A DNA stretch of 32,324 nucleotides, taken from positions 1 through 32,324 of the forward strand of contig SVHU01000006.1 in the NCBI GenBank assembly GCA_015055625.1, written 5' to 3'. The notes under the pieces were generated by a model. The model did no database searches and was not told the DNA's origin. It saw only the letters and a list, made by a program, of their open reading frames with translations. The position numbers and the translations under genes are program-made. This stretch comes from Clostridiales bacterium. Its GTDB lineage: Bacteria; Bacillota; Clostridia; Christensenellales; Pumilibacteraceae. This document shows positions 1 to 8,357 of this stretch, piece after piece; the first letter of the stretch is position 1, and each line of letters begins with the position of its first letter.

Positions 1-848
1 TAGACGGAAAAGAGGGCGTAGCATACAAGTACGGAGCAAAGGTAACAAAACCCGAAGAACCCACAAAGGAAAGTACAGTAGATAAAGTATTTACCTTTGC
101 CAACTGGTACATTGCAGGCACTGACGATGCATGGAATTTCGACGTTAATACAGTAAGTGGAGACGTAGAAATTGAAGCAAGATTTACAGAGAGTGCAAGA
201 AAGTATACAGTAACAATAGACGGAGTAGAATCTCAGTATGAGTACGGAGCAAAGGTAACAAAACCTGACTATACACCTGTAAAGGAAAGCACAGAAACAA
301 CCAACTTTACCTTTGATAATTGGTACATTGTAGGCACTGACGATGTATGGGATTTCGACGTTGACACAGTAAGTGGAAACGTAGAAATTGAAGCAAGATT
401 TACGGAGAGTGCAAGAAAGTATACAGTAACAATAGATGGAGTAGAATCTCAGTATGAGTACGGTGCAAAGGTAACAAAGCCTGACTATACACCTGTAAAG
501 GAAAGCACAGTAGATAAAGTATTCACCTTTGCCAACTGGTACATTGCAGGCACTGACGATGTATGGAATTTCGACGTTGATACAGTAAGTGGAAACGTAG
601 AAATTGAAGCAAGATTTACGGAGAGTGCAAGAAAGTATACAGTAACAGTAGACGGAGTAGCATCTCAGTATGAGTATGGAGCAAAGGTAACAAAGCCTGC
701 AGATCCTGTAAAAGAAAGCACAGTAGATAAAGTATTTACCTTTGCCAACTGGTACATAGCAGGCACTGACGATGTATGGGATTTTGACGTTGATACAGTA
801 ACAAAAGATAATATTGAAATTGAAGCAAGATTTACAGAGAGTGCAAGA
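1..848 (+). repeat. Tandem 216-bp (72-codon) repeats inside the surface protein gene
   Basis: Three full units run 201-416, 417-632 and 633-848, each starting at the AAGTATACAGTAAC-like sequence, and a partial unit precedes them at 1-200. Each is exactly 216 bp. In the last unit a one-codon loss (ADP for DYTP) is balanced by a one-codon gain (TKDN for SGN). Divergence is concentrated in the ESTVDKVF/ESTETTNF segment. The high nucleotide identity indicates recent expansion or gene conversion. More units probably lie upstream of the window. Confidence 0.9.
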
Positions 849-3800
849 AAGTACACAATTAAGTTTATAAACGGAGATGACGAAGTAAGCAAAGAAGTTG
901 CATACGGTGAGGTTATAGTAGCACCCGAAGAAGATCCTGCAGATTACGAGGCTGACGGATACAGATACACATTTGCAGGCTGGGCCGGATATACAGCAGG
1001 AACCACAGTAAGTGGAGATGCAGAGTTTAGTGCAGAGTTTACAGCAGAAGCGATTACTTACACGATTACCTACAACGTAAATGGTGAAGTAACGACTGAA
1101 ACGTATACCGTAGAAGACGAAGTAACGCTTTCTACGCCTGTGGTTGACTTTGGTAAACAGTTTGTTGGTTGGTATGAAGACGCTCAGTTTGGTGACAATG
1201 CTATAACAAAGATCGAAAAAGGAACGACCGAAAATAAGATTTTCTATGCTAAGGTAGAAGACTACACAACTACGGCCAAGGGAACGAACCATTATAGCAA
1301 CGAGTCGTACGACGTAACAACTGGCGCGCTCACGGTAAAAGCGACATATTCGTTGTATGATATCGAAAAAGGTGGAGAGCTCAGTACCGGATTTGAGTTT
1401 ATAAACTCCGAAGGAAAGCTCTTTAAGATTTTAATACACAAAAACTTTGGTAAAACAGCGGCATTGAGATTGATTACTGATCCAGATTATTCAACTAGCA
1501 AAACTGACAGCGTTGTAAATTCTCTTGGAATTATTGATAGAACCGCTACCGAGATTCCTACAACAGAATTTAACACTGGTACAAAAGATACTCCATTTGT
1601 ATTTAATATGCAAATGCAGGTAACCGGAAGAACGGTTAAGATTTGGGTTGGAACTACAACCGAACAGTTTACAAATACAAACTACAACTACCTCATAGAG
1701 GATATTTACGATTACTATATTAACCCAGTAGGCACATCATGGGTTGCTAATCCAAACTATGACCGCGAGGCTACAGTTCCTGACTTTGCTCAAAATGGTG
1801 TAGTTAAGGTAGGAATTCCGTTCTACTATACAGGAACAACCGCAAACATTACTGCTAGCAACGTAGAAGTAAACTACGAAGAAGTAAAAGATTCTTATAC
1901 CATTACGTATGATGTAAACGGTAAAGAAACAACCGGATCATATACAACAGGCGAAGAATTAGTTCTTCCTACGCCCGAACTTGATACTTATTATAAGCTT
2001 GCCGGCTGGTACGACAATGCAGAGTTTAGCGGATCTGCTATAACGAAAATTGCAAAGGGTACGCTTGGAGATGTTAAGCTTTATGCTAAGATTGTGGACA
2101 ATGAGTGGGAAGGAACGTTGCAGGTAATGCTTGAAAATGTTGCTGACGACAACTATACTAGTGATATAAGCGAAACGACTGCGTTTGTAGGATATCCCAT
2201 AATGACGGATATTACAAAGGAAATAGAAGGCTTTACATTAGTAGATATTACGGTAGAAGATGAAACCGTTTATGCATACTATAAGAGAAATCTTCATACC
2301 GTAACGTTTGGAGACAATACTCCGATTGAGAACGTTAAGTACGGAACAGACGTTGCAAGCCTTGTAACAGACGCTATCGTACTTCCTGCAAATACCAACG
2401 ATGTTGCAACCGGATATACTTACTATACCGGTTGGAACTATAAGGCAAACGAAACCGTAACAGGCAATGTAACTTGTACGGCAACTTCCGTATTTACGGC
2501 TAACGGACTTATGGGCGCAAACGGCGAGCTTACTGCAACTCAAAGTGCAGAGAACGGTGGAGTACTTTGCGTAGACGAAGAAATGATTTACACCGGCGTA
2601 ACAGGCGATGCAACGCAAGGTAAGTTTGTAATAAGTGGAGATATTACCGTTAAGGCTAACGGGGCTGGACCTGAAGGTGGCGGAATTATAATCAAACAGC
2701 TCTCGACAGGCAAGTTTATTACCCTATTCCCCACAAACAATAAGACTCATGGAACGACGTTCTATGCATCAGTAAAGCCAGATAACGGCTATTCTGGTAG
2801 AGTTGTAATGTCAAATCATAACGCTTTGAATCATACGCCTACAGGAGATAACGCTATTACGTTTGCTAAAGACGGAACGGAAACCACGTATTCGATAAGA
2901 GCGGAAGTTGACGGATACGCTATTAAGCTTTGGTACGGTGCGCAAGGCGCAAGCTTTGACCTTACAAAGCCCACTTGGTATATCGACGACATATACAATA
3001 AATTCCTTGTGGGATCGTATGCAAAGGCAAAGGATGGAGTAACCTGGGAGAGTATAAAGCCACTCTTCCCGTTCTATGCAGGAGATACGGCTGACGGACT
3101 AGAAAAAGGCAATGGCAACGATATCGCTATTGGATTTGCGTCTTCAATGGCAGGAACAGATTATGGCACAACCGTTTCTAACGCAAGTGTAGAATACATC
3201 AAGGATTCAGATCTTAAAGAATATACGGTAACCATTGCTGCAAAGCAATATACAATAAGAGAAGGCGAAAACGTAATGCAATCTCTGTTAAAGGCTGGAT
3301 TTAAACCTAATCCGACAAAACAATCAGACGGAAGTTATAAAGGTTGGGCACTTGACATAAGCCATACTGCTGTAATGAGTGATGAGTTTATTGCGAAAAC
3401 AGATAATTCTAATCCGGCTTACCTAAATAAAATAGCAGTTCAGACAAGTAATGCCTCTACGTCTAACAATATGGTTAAAGACGGAACTGAGTGGACCGGT
3501 AGTACGCAAAAATATAATACTTCTTGGGTTGGAAACATAGGAACTGACGTATTTAAGATGAAATCAACCTTTACCAGTTGGGCAACCGAATCGTCCTCTG
3601 TAACGCTTGCCAACTCAAGATTCCAAGGTGCAGGCTTTGCAATAAGACAACTTTCTACCGGAAAAATAATTCAGATAACGCCGGACTTTACACACGGTCA
3701 ACTTGCCGTAGCAATGGCTGGTGTTCATGACAAAAAAATCGGTACTTCTTACAATCTGACCATTACCGGGGGAAACGGTTGGAGATACAGAAGAAGTATC

Positions 3801-4229
3801 AATACTTACGGTGCAGGTGGTAAGCCCGAGTTGGGAAAAGATTTGTTTGCTTATGGAATAGGTGAAGAAGGAAAGAATTATGCGTACGATATGCAGGTAG
3901 TAGTAGACGGATACAATATTAAGGTCTGGATAGGTGCAGTTGGAACGAAGTTTGACGACGCATTACCAAACTTCGACTTTAACTACTATACTTGGTTTAA
4001 GGACAGAAATCAATATGCGAGTCCAACGGCAGGCTGGGCTATAAGTACAGGAAATTATATATTAGGTGTAGATAAATTCCCATTCTTTATGGATACGTAT
4101 GATGGATTGTTCTTAAGCGAAGGTAGCCTTGCGTGCGTAGGCTTTACGTCGATGGGTGACGGAACTGCTCACGTAATTACTTCAGGTACCGAAATTACAA
4201 TTGGTGGAAACACTTATGAGAACAAATAA
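1..4229 (+). CDS. Giant secreted repeat protein, InlB-like repeats plus three LamG-like modules (5' partial)
   Basis: The frame is open from the first base (first whole codon at 3) to TAA at 4227-4229, so the start and any signal peptide lie outside the window. From 1 to 848 it consists of near-identical 72-residue repeats with the InlB B-repeat/Flg_new look (KYTVTIDG, YGAKVTKP, FTFANWYI, EARFTESA). Two divergent repeats follow to about 1260. After that come three related beta-sandwich modules of the LamG/concanavalin type at about 1273-1890, 2510-3210 and 3440-4215, separated by further InlB-like repeats. The second and third share an LSTGK motif (IKQLSTGK, IRQLSTGK), and all three share a VDGYxIKxW-like strand. 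The protein ends in GNTYENK with no LPXTG, no C-terminal transmembrane segment and no visible anchor. I infer a secreted adhesin or glycan-binding protein. Enzymatic domains could lie upstream. The repeat assignment is firm; the ligand is unknown. Confidence 0.8.
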   Translation, partial: DGKEGVAYKYGAKVTKPEEPTKESTVDKVFTFANWYIAGTDDAWNFDVNTVSGDVEIEARFTESARKYTVTIDGVESQYEYGAKVTKPDYTPVKESTETTNFTFDNWYIVGTDDVWDFDVDTVSGNVEIEARFTESARKYTVTIDGVESQYEYGAKVTKPDYTPVKESTVDKVFTFANWYIAGTDDVWNFDVDTVSGNVEIEARFTESARKYTVTVDGVASQYEYGAKVTKPADPVKESTVDKVFTFANWYIAGTDDVWDFDVDTVTKDNIEIEARFTESARKYTIKFINGDDEVSKEVAYGEVIVAPEEDPADYEADGYRYTFAGWAGYTAGTTVSGDAEFSAEFTAEAITYTITYNVNGEVTTETYTVEDEVTLSTPVVDFGKQFVGWYEDAQFGDNAITKIEKGTTENKIFYAKVEDYTTTAKGTNHYSNESYDVTTGALTVKATYSLYDIEKGGELSTGFEFINSEGKLFKILIHKNFGKTAALRLITDPDYSTSKTDSVVNSLGIIDRTATEIPTTEFNTGTKDTPFVFNMQMQVTGRTVKIWVGTTTEQFTNTNYNYLIEDIYDYYINPVGTSWVANPNYDREATVPDFAQNGVVKVGIPFYYTGTTANITASNVEVNYEEVKDSYTITYDVNGKETTGSYTTGEELVLPTPELDTYYKLAGWYDNAEFSGSAITKIAKGTLGDVKLYAKIVDNEWEGTLQVMLENVADDNYTSDISETTAFVGYPIMTDITKEIEGFTLVDITVEDETVYAYYKRNLHTVTFGDNTPIENVKYGTDVASLVTDAIVLPANTNDVATGYTYYTGWNYKANETVTGNVTCTATSVFTANGLMGANGELTATQSAENGGVLCVDEEMIYTGVTGDATQGKFVISGDITVKANGAGPEGGGIIIKQLSTGKFITLFPTNNKTHGTTFYASVKPDNGYSGRVVMSNHNALNHTPTGDNAITFAKDGTETTYSIRAEVDGYAIKLWYGAQGASFDLTKPTWYIDDIYNKFLVGSYAKAKDGVTWESIKPLFPFYAGDTADGLEKGNGNDIAIGFASSMAGTDYGTTVSNASVEYIKDSDLKEYTVTIAAKQYTIREGENVMQSLLKAGFKPNPTKQSDGSYKGWALDISHTAVMSDEFIAKTDNSNPAYLNKIAVQTSNASTSNNMVKDGTEWTGSTQKYNTSWVGNIGTDVFKMKSTFTSWATESSSVTLANSRFQGAGFAIRQLSTGKIIQITPDFTHGQLAVAMAGVHDKKIGTSYNLTITGGNGWRYRRSINTYGAGGKPELGKDLFAYGIGEEGKNYAYDMQVVVDGYNIKVWIGAVGTKFDDALPNFDFNYYTWFKDRNQYASPTAGWAISTGNYILGVDKFPFFMDTYDGLFLSEGSLACVGFTSMGDGTAHVITSGTEITIGGNTYENK

Positions 4230-4315
4230 TCATGCTATTATGATTATATGCCTTAATGGTTAAAGTGTAGAGGGACCGGAATTACAAAAAAACAAATATG
4301 CTTATTTGTTTGATA

Positions 4316-4338
4316 TATTTCTTTTTCTTAATCCTTAT
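4316..4338 (+). repeat. 23-bp direct repeat, copy 1, leading into a hairpin
   Basis: The 23 bases ending in CTTAATCCTTAT are identical to 4518-4540. In both places the repeat sits directly before a perfect GC-cored hairpin. Confidence 0.85.
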
Positions 4339-4341
4339 TTG

Positions 4342-4382
4342 CAAAGAAACGGCAGTAATAATATCTGCCGTTTCTTTGTTTT
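4342..4382 (+). terminator. Intrinsic terminator of the surface protein gene
   Basis: There is a perfect 14-bp stem, CAAAGAAACGGCAG (4342-4355) against CTGCCGTTTCTTTG (4365-4378), with a 9-base loop and four T after it. It lies about 110 bases after the stop codon at 4229. Confidence 0.75.
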
Positions 4383-4517
4383 ATGGCGAAAATGATAAAA
4401 ATTGTAGCGATTTTGCTATTGATTATATTAAGGAAATAATGTATAATAAAATAGACGAAAAACGTTGTCAATTTAGTAAATACGGATAAGATTAGGCGAA
4501 ATCTTGTCGGTATAGCA

Positions 4518-4540
4518 TATTTCTTTTTCTTAATCCTTAT
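4518..4540 (+). repeat. 23-bp direct repeat, copy 2
   Basis: Exact copy of 4316-4338, again placed immediately before a perfect hairpin. Confidence 0.85.
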
Positions 4541-4578
4541 ACAAAAGGACGGCAATAATTGCCGTCCTTTTGTCTTTA
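4541..4578 (+). terminator. Second hairpin terminator, paralogous to the first
   Basis: There is a perfect 15-bp stem, ACAAAAGGACGGCAA (4541-4555) and its complement (4559-4573), closed by a 3-base loop and followed by CTTTA. It has the same CGGCA core and the same 23-bp leader as the first terminator, which suggests that a terminator unit was duplicated. The T-tract is weak. Confidence 0.6.
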
Positions 4579-4632
4579 TGCCGACTAATAGACATCCATT
4601 ACAATTATACGATAACCAAGTAACCTCTCGAC

Positions 4633-4872
4633 GTCATTGCGAGCGAAGCGCGGCAATTCCTTTTCTTTTCCGCAAATCCGAGATTGTCACGTTACTAACG
4701 TTCTTCGCAATGACAAACGTGGGTGTTGGTGCGGAGGCGCACACCCGATATACCAACGTAGACGTTGGATCCGAAATGTTGTGCTTTAACAAAGCAAGTA
4801 ATTAAGTGTAGTTAGTTATTCTGTACGGGCGATTCACGAATCGCCCACTATATCGATAGTAGGTGTACCCAC
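4633..4872. repeat. Palindromic intergenic repeat mosaic, copy A
   Basis: This gene-free stretch holds three palindromic blocks. Block 1 (4633-4714) has ends GTCATTGCGA and TCGCAATGAC, the widespread bacterial repeat whose spurious translation reads HCERSAAI...FAMTN. Block 2 starts at CCAACGTAGACGTTGG (4753-4768). Block 3 has a perfect 9-bp stem, GGGCGATTC/GAATCGCCC (4827-4846), followed by a TATCGATA palindrome and GTACCCA. Copy B at 5930-6150 has the same blocks in another order. It looks like a REP- or MITE-like non-autonomous element. I see no transposase. Confidence 0.65.
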
Positions 4873-4927
4873 CCCCAAAAAAATATAATATAGCAAGATT
4901 GTCCAAAAAAATAGCAATAATACCCCT

Positions 4928-4955
4928 TTCTTTTATTAAAAAAGTGTGGTACAAT
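4928..4955 (+). promoter_or_regulatory. Promoter for the amidohydrolase gene, extended -10
   Basis: TGGTACAAT contains -10 TACAAT at 4950-4955 with the TGn extension. The -35 is weak (TTCTTT region near 4928). The start codon is 41 bases downstream, after the AGGGGAG ribosome binding site. Confidence 0.5.
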
Positions 4956-4995
4956 GTATATATTGATAAATTTAACCTTATAAGGGGAGAAAAAA

Positions 4996-5907
4996 ATGAA
5001 AGAGGAACTTAAGGCAATTAAGAGAATAGACGTTCATGCGCATGCTACGGCATTTCCACAATTCGCTCCGCCGTTTCCGTCGGGGTATAGAATGAATAAT
5101 GCCGAAGAAGTTATCGCAATGTACGATAAGCTCAATATCGAAAAGGGCATATTACTTCCGCTTGGTATAGAAGGACAGTTTCAGACAATTACCAGCGAGG
5201 AATGTGCATACGTTGCAAGCTTGCATCCCGACAGGTTCGAGTGGTTTTGCTACGTAGATCCAAGATCTAGGGGGTATTCTACAAAAGAGGACCTATCTAA
5301 AATCTTGATGCACTATAAAAAGCTGGGCGCTAAGGGTGTAGGCGAGCTTATGGCTCAAATGTATATAGACGATCCGTATATGGATAATCTTTTTTATCAT
5401 TGCGCCGAGTGTGATATGCCCGTTACTATCCACATTGCGCCAAAAGTGAGCGGATATTATGGAATAGTTGACGACCTAGGTTTGCCACGGCTTGAAAAAA
5501 TGCTCAAAAAGCATAAAAACCTCAAGATTTTAGGACATTCTCAGTTGTTTTGGGCGGAGATAAGCGGAGATTTGACAGAGGCTGAGCGAGATGGTTATCC
5601 AACCGGCAAGGTGAAAGAACCGGGCAGAATAACTCAGCTTATGCGCGAGTACGAAAATTTGTACTGCGACGTGTCTGCAAACAGCGGAATGAACGCTCTA
5701 ATGCGAGATCCCGATCACGCTCATAAGTTTATCGAGGAGTTTTCGGACAGACTACTGTACGGTTGTGATTACACCGCAACGTTTAATACTCATACCTATG
5801 AGATGAACGATTTTCTTTCCGAAATTACGGACAATGGAATTATGTCGGACGAGAATTTTTATAAGTTTGTAAGAGGTAATGCTGAAAAGCTTCTTGACAT
5901 TAAATAA
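4996..5907 (+). CDS. Amidohydrolase-2 family metal-dependent hydrolase
   Basis: This 303-residue protein has the plan of the PF04909-type TIM-barrel amidohydrolases, which hydrolyse or decarboxylate small carboxylated substrates with a divalent metal. Visible ligands are H14 and H16 in DVHAHA at the end of strand 1, H146 in TIHIAP, H181 in LGHSQ and D258 in YGCDYT. Residue E117 in GVGELMA is also typical. Length and spacing fit a complete enzyme, and no signal peptide is seen, so it should be cytoplasmic. The start is supported by AGGGGAG before the ATG. It stands alone between two palindromic-repeat regions but on the same strand as the amino-sugar cluster downstream, so a role in the same catabolism is plausible but inferred. 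The substrate is not determinable; lactonase is one possibility. Confidence 0.85.
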   Translation: MKEELKAIKRIDVHAHATAFPQFAPPFPSGYRMNNAEEVIAMYDKLNIEKGILLPLGIEGQFQTITSEECAYVASLHPDRFEWFCYVDPRSRGYSTKEDLSKILMHYKKLGAKGVGELMAQMYIDDPYMDNLFYHCAECDMPVTIHIAPKVSGYYGIVDDLGLPRLEKMLKKHKNLKILGHSQLFWAEISGDLTEAERDGYPTGKVKEPGRITQLMREYENLYCDVSANSGMNALMRDPDHAHKFIEEFSDRLLYGCDYTATFNTHTYEMNDFLSEITDNGIMSDENFYKFVRGNAEKLLDIK

Positions 5908-5929
5908 GCGGAAAGCTTAACCCAATATG

Positions 5930-6150
5930 CCAACGTAGACGTTGGATCTGATATGTTGTACTTTGAGCAAAGCTAACAATTAACAACTGTTAGTAATTAT
6001 ATAGGGAAACGACTGCCGAATCCCCACCATATCGACTGTGGGTTTGCCCACCGTCATTGCGAGCCTACATAGTAGGCGTGGCAATCCCTTTTTTGTAAGT
6101 TAAAGATTGCTACGGCATAGACTTTCCACTATATTGACAGTGTGGGTATT
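5930..6150. repeat. Palindromic intergenic repeat mosaic, copy B
   Basis: It begins with the same CCAACGTAGACGTTGG palindrome (5930-5945) and following TTGTA/GCAAAGC sequence as copy A. A block-3 variant follows (CCCAC/GTGGG stem at 6023-6042), then a decayed block 1 (GTCATTGCGAG at 6053-6063 without its intact right end) and a short CCACTATATTGACAGTGTGG piece (6127-6146). Block order differs from copy A, so the blocks appear to move or rearrange as units. The TTGACA at 6134-6139 could serve as a -35 for the next gene, but no good -10 follows it. Confidence 0.6.
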
Positions 6151-6202
6151 TAATCCCAATATTAATATTTAAAAAATAAATTTTAAGGAGATAAATAGAA
6201 TT

Positions 6203-7552
6203 ATGGAAAAGTTAGCATTACTTGGCGGAGAGCCTTATATCAAAGAAAGCGCGCCCGAAGAACTCTTTAAGTGGCCTATTATCACAAAAGAGGACGAAGA
6301 GGCGGTTATGGACGTTGTTAGAAGAAACGCATTTTCCGGCACGGATATTACCACAAAGTTCCAAGATGAGTTTGCAAAGTGGCAGGGAAGAAAGTATGCG
6401 TTGGCATTCACTAACGGTACCATGTCGCTTACCGCGGCAATGTTCGCAATCGGATTGGGTATAGGTGACGAGATTATTTGCCCCACAAAGACGTATTGGG
6501 GAAGTGTTTCGCAGGCTATTAACTTTGGCGCGAGCGCAGTATTTTGCAACATCAACGATATGCTTTCGCTCGATCCTGACGATTTAGAGCGTTGCATTAC
6601 GCCCAAAACTAAGGCTATTATGGTTGTTCACTACTTTGGATATCCTTGCGATATGGATAGGATTATGGAGATTGCAAACAAGCATAACCTTTACGTTATT
6701 GAGGACTGCTCGCACTCTCACGGTACACTTTATAAGGGTAGAAAGGTAGGCACGTTTGGTCATATTGCTGCAATGAGTATGATGAGCTGGAAGACTTTTG
6801 CGGCAGGCGAAATGGGAATGTTTGTAACCGATGACAGAAAGCTTTATGAAAGAGCAATGGCTTACGGTCATTATGAGAGAAACAACGCTAACTTTATTAA
6901 AGAGTGCGATGATCTTAAGTCTTATTTCCACATTGGTCTTGGCGGTGTTAAGGGTAGAGCTAACCAGGTAAGCGCAGCGCTCGGTCTTGGACAGCTTAAG
7001 TACTTTGACGAGAGATGCGCTGAGATTAGAAAGGCAATGAATTACTTCTTCGATTTACTTGAAGGTGTACCCGGTATCAAGCCTATTCGTGTAGACGAGA
7101 GCACAGGCTCTAACATGGGTGGATTTTACAGTCCTCAGTGCGCGTACTATCCCGCACAACTTGGCGGACTTTCTGCTAAGCGTTTCTGTGAGGCGGTAAG
7201 AGCGGAAGCAGCAGGCGCATTCGTTTCGTGGGAGGGAGCTAACTTCTGCTTACACACTCACGATTTCTTCAAGACGTTCAACCTTTTCGGAACAGATAAA
7301 CCCTCGCGTATTGCGTTTGCCGATCGTGACGTAAGAGATGACGATAAACTTTGTGCACCCAGTGAAGAGAAGTATTGCTTCTCCGTACCTTGGTTCAAAA
7401 AGTATGACAAGGAATGGATTGAAAGATACGCAAACGTGTTTAAGAAGGTAGCAACAAACTATGCTCAGCTACTGGAGGGCGATCTTGACAAAACTCAGGG
7501 TGGACGTTGGCACGGAAGCGACAATGCTGCAGAGCAACAAAAAAAGAAATAA
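6203..7552 (+). CDS. DegT/DnrJ/EryC1/StrS-family PLP-dependent sugar aminotransferase
   Basis: This 449-residue fold-type I aminotransferase would transfer an amino group to or from a keto-sugar or keto-cyclitol with PLP. It starts with the family-typical LALLGGEP. It has the FTNGT cofactor-phosphate segment (about 69-73), the EDCSHSHG ring-binding motif with D168, and the Schiff-base lysine K197 in SWKTFAAGEMGM. Length is slightly above the usual 370-430 because of the C-terminal extension after about 400. AAGGAG lies 12 bases before the ATG. It is followed after one base by the M55 peptidase gene. In a catabolic setting beside two-step Gfo/Idh oxidoreductases and NagAB it may deaminate or aminate an oxidised sugar. 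That direction is inference; family members such as StrS and inosose aminotransferases are mostly biosynthetic. Confidence 0.85.
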   Translation: MEKLALLGGEPYIKESAPEELFKWPIITKEDEEAVMDVVRRNAFSGTDITTKFQDEFAKWQGRKYALAFTNGTMSLTAAMFAIGLGIGDEIICPTKTYWGSVSQAINFGASAVFCNINDMLSLDPDDLERCITPKTKAIMVVHYFGYPCDMDRIMEIANKHNLYVIEDCSHSHGTLYKGRKVGTFGHIAAMSMMSWKTFAAGEMGMFVTDDRKLYERAMAYGHYERNNANFIKECDDLKSYFHIGLGGVKGRANQVSAALGLGQLKYFDERCAEIRKAMNYFFDLLEGVPGIKPIRVDESTGSNMGGFYSPQCAYYPAQLGGLSAKRFCEAVRAEAAGAFVSWEGANFCLHTHDFFKTFNLFGTDKPSRIAFADRDVRDDDKLCAPSEEKYCFSVPWFKKYDKEWIERYANVFKKVATNYAQLLEGDLDKTQGGRWHGSDNAAEQQKKK

Positions 7553-7553
7553 T

Positions 7554-8333
7554 ATGAAAGTTCTAATTCTAACCGATGTAGAAGGAATTACCGGAGTTTC
7601 CGCAATCGAGCAGATTGCGGAATCTTCGCCTGAATACCCTAATACCATACGTCTACTAATGCAAGACGTAAACACTGCTATTAGCGCGTGTTTTGACGCA
7701 AAAGCCAAGCACGTATACGTGATAGACGGACACAGTAGGGGCGAAAACTTCGATAAATCAGCTCTTGACAAACGTGCTGAACAGGTGTACGTTAAGGATA
7801 TGGGCAGGGTAATAAAAGACGTGGACTGTCTGGTGTGTATAGGTATGCACGCGATGGCTGGGACGTACAAGGCATTTTTAGATCACACTCAGTGGTCTAT
7901 ACGTTTCCACTACTATTATTATAACGACGTTAAGATTGGCGAGATTATGCAGTCCGCGGTTTTTGCAGGGGCGTTTGGAGTTCCTCTTGTTATGGTAAGT
8001 GGCGACGAGTCCGCATGCAATGAAGCAAAGCAATTTGTTCCAGGTGTTTATACCGCATCGGTAAAGACAGCAACCGAGCGCAACAGGGCGGTTTGTGCCG
8101 ACGAGAAAATCGCCGTAGAGCGTATTTATAATGCGGTAAAGGCTGGTGTTGAAAACTATGACAAAATCCAGCCGATAAAAATGGAACTTCCCTTTACCGT
8201 AAGGATAGAGTTTAACCGTTCGGACTACTGCGACGAAGCATGCAGGGACAATCCCAACATAAAGCGTTTGGACGTTTACAACGCCGAAAGTATAAAGACG
8301 GAAATCAAAGAATGGAAAGACGTTTTGCTATAA
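7554..8333 (+). CDS. M55-family D-aminopeptidase homologue (DppA-like)
   Basis: The start is taken at ATG 7554, one base after the previous stop; an upstream in-frame start would run through the aminotransferase end. The 259 residues match the DppA-type zinc aminopeptidase plan: D8 and E10 in LTDVEGITG, H60 in DGHSRGEN, H99 in IGMHAMAG and E130 in IGEIMQSAVFAG, which correspond to the zinc and catalytic residues of Bacillus DppA. Known members remove N-terminal D-amino acids such as D-Ala from short peptides, assembling as a decamer in the cytoplasm. Its presence in a sugar cluster points to a peptidoglycan-like or amino-acylated substrate, or to a family member with a different amide specificity. 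No strong Shine-Dalgarno precedes it, so translational coupling is likely. Confidence 0.85.
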   Translation: MKVLILTDVEGITGVSAIEQIAESSPEYPNTIRLLMQDVNTAISACFDAKAKHVYVIDGHSRGENFDKSALDKRAEQVYVKDMGRVIKDVDCLVCIGMHAMAGTYKAFLDHTQWSIRFHYYYYNDVKIGEIMQSAVFAGAFGVPLVMVSGDESACNEAKQFVPGVYTASVKTATERNRAVCADEKIAVERIYNAVKAGVENYDKIQPIKMELPFTVRIEFNRSDYCDEACRDNPNIKRLDVYNAESIKTEIKEWKDVLL

Positions 8334-8357
8334 AAAGACTAAAAAGGATGATACGTT

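Noticed and set aside
1..848. CRISPR-like array
   Set aside because: Units are 216 bp, in frame and coding, with no short-repeat/spacer pattern.
4298..4489. 63-codon + strand reading frame
   Set aside because: It spans the terminator hairpin and the direct-repeat region, has no ribosome binding site, and its composition follows the AT-rich intergenic DNA.
4578..4805. 75-codon + strand reading frame (HCERSAAI...FAMTN)
   Set aside because: It is the spurious translation of the widespread palindromic intergenic repeat, with no ribosome binding site.
7461..7553. Upstream extension of the M55 peptidase
   Set aside because: The extra 31 residues overlap the aminotransferase end, and the conserved family start MKVLILTDVEG lies at 7554.
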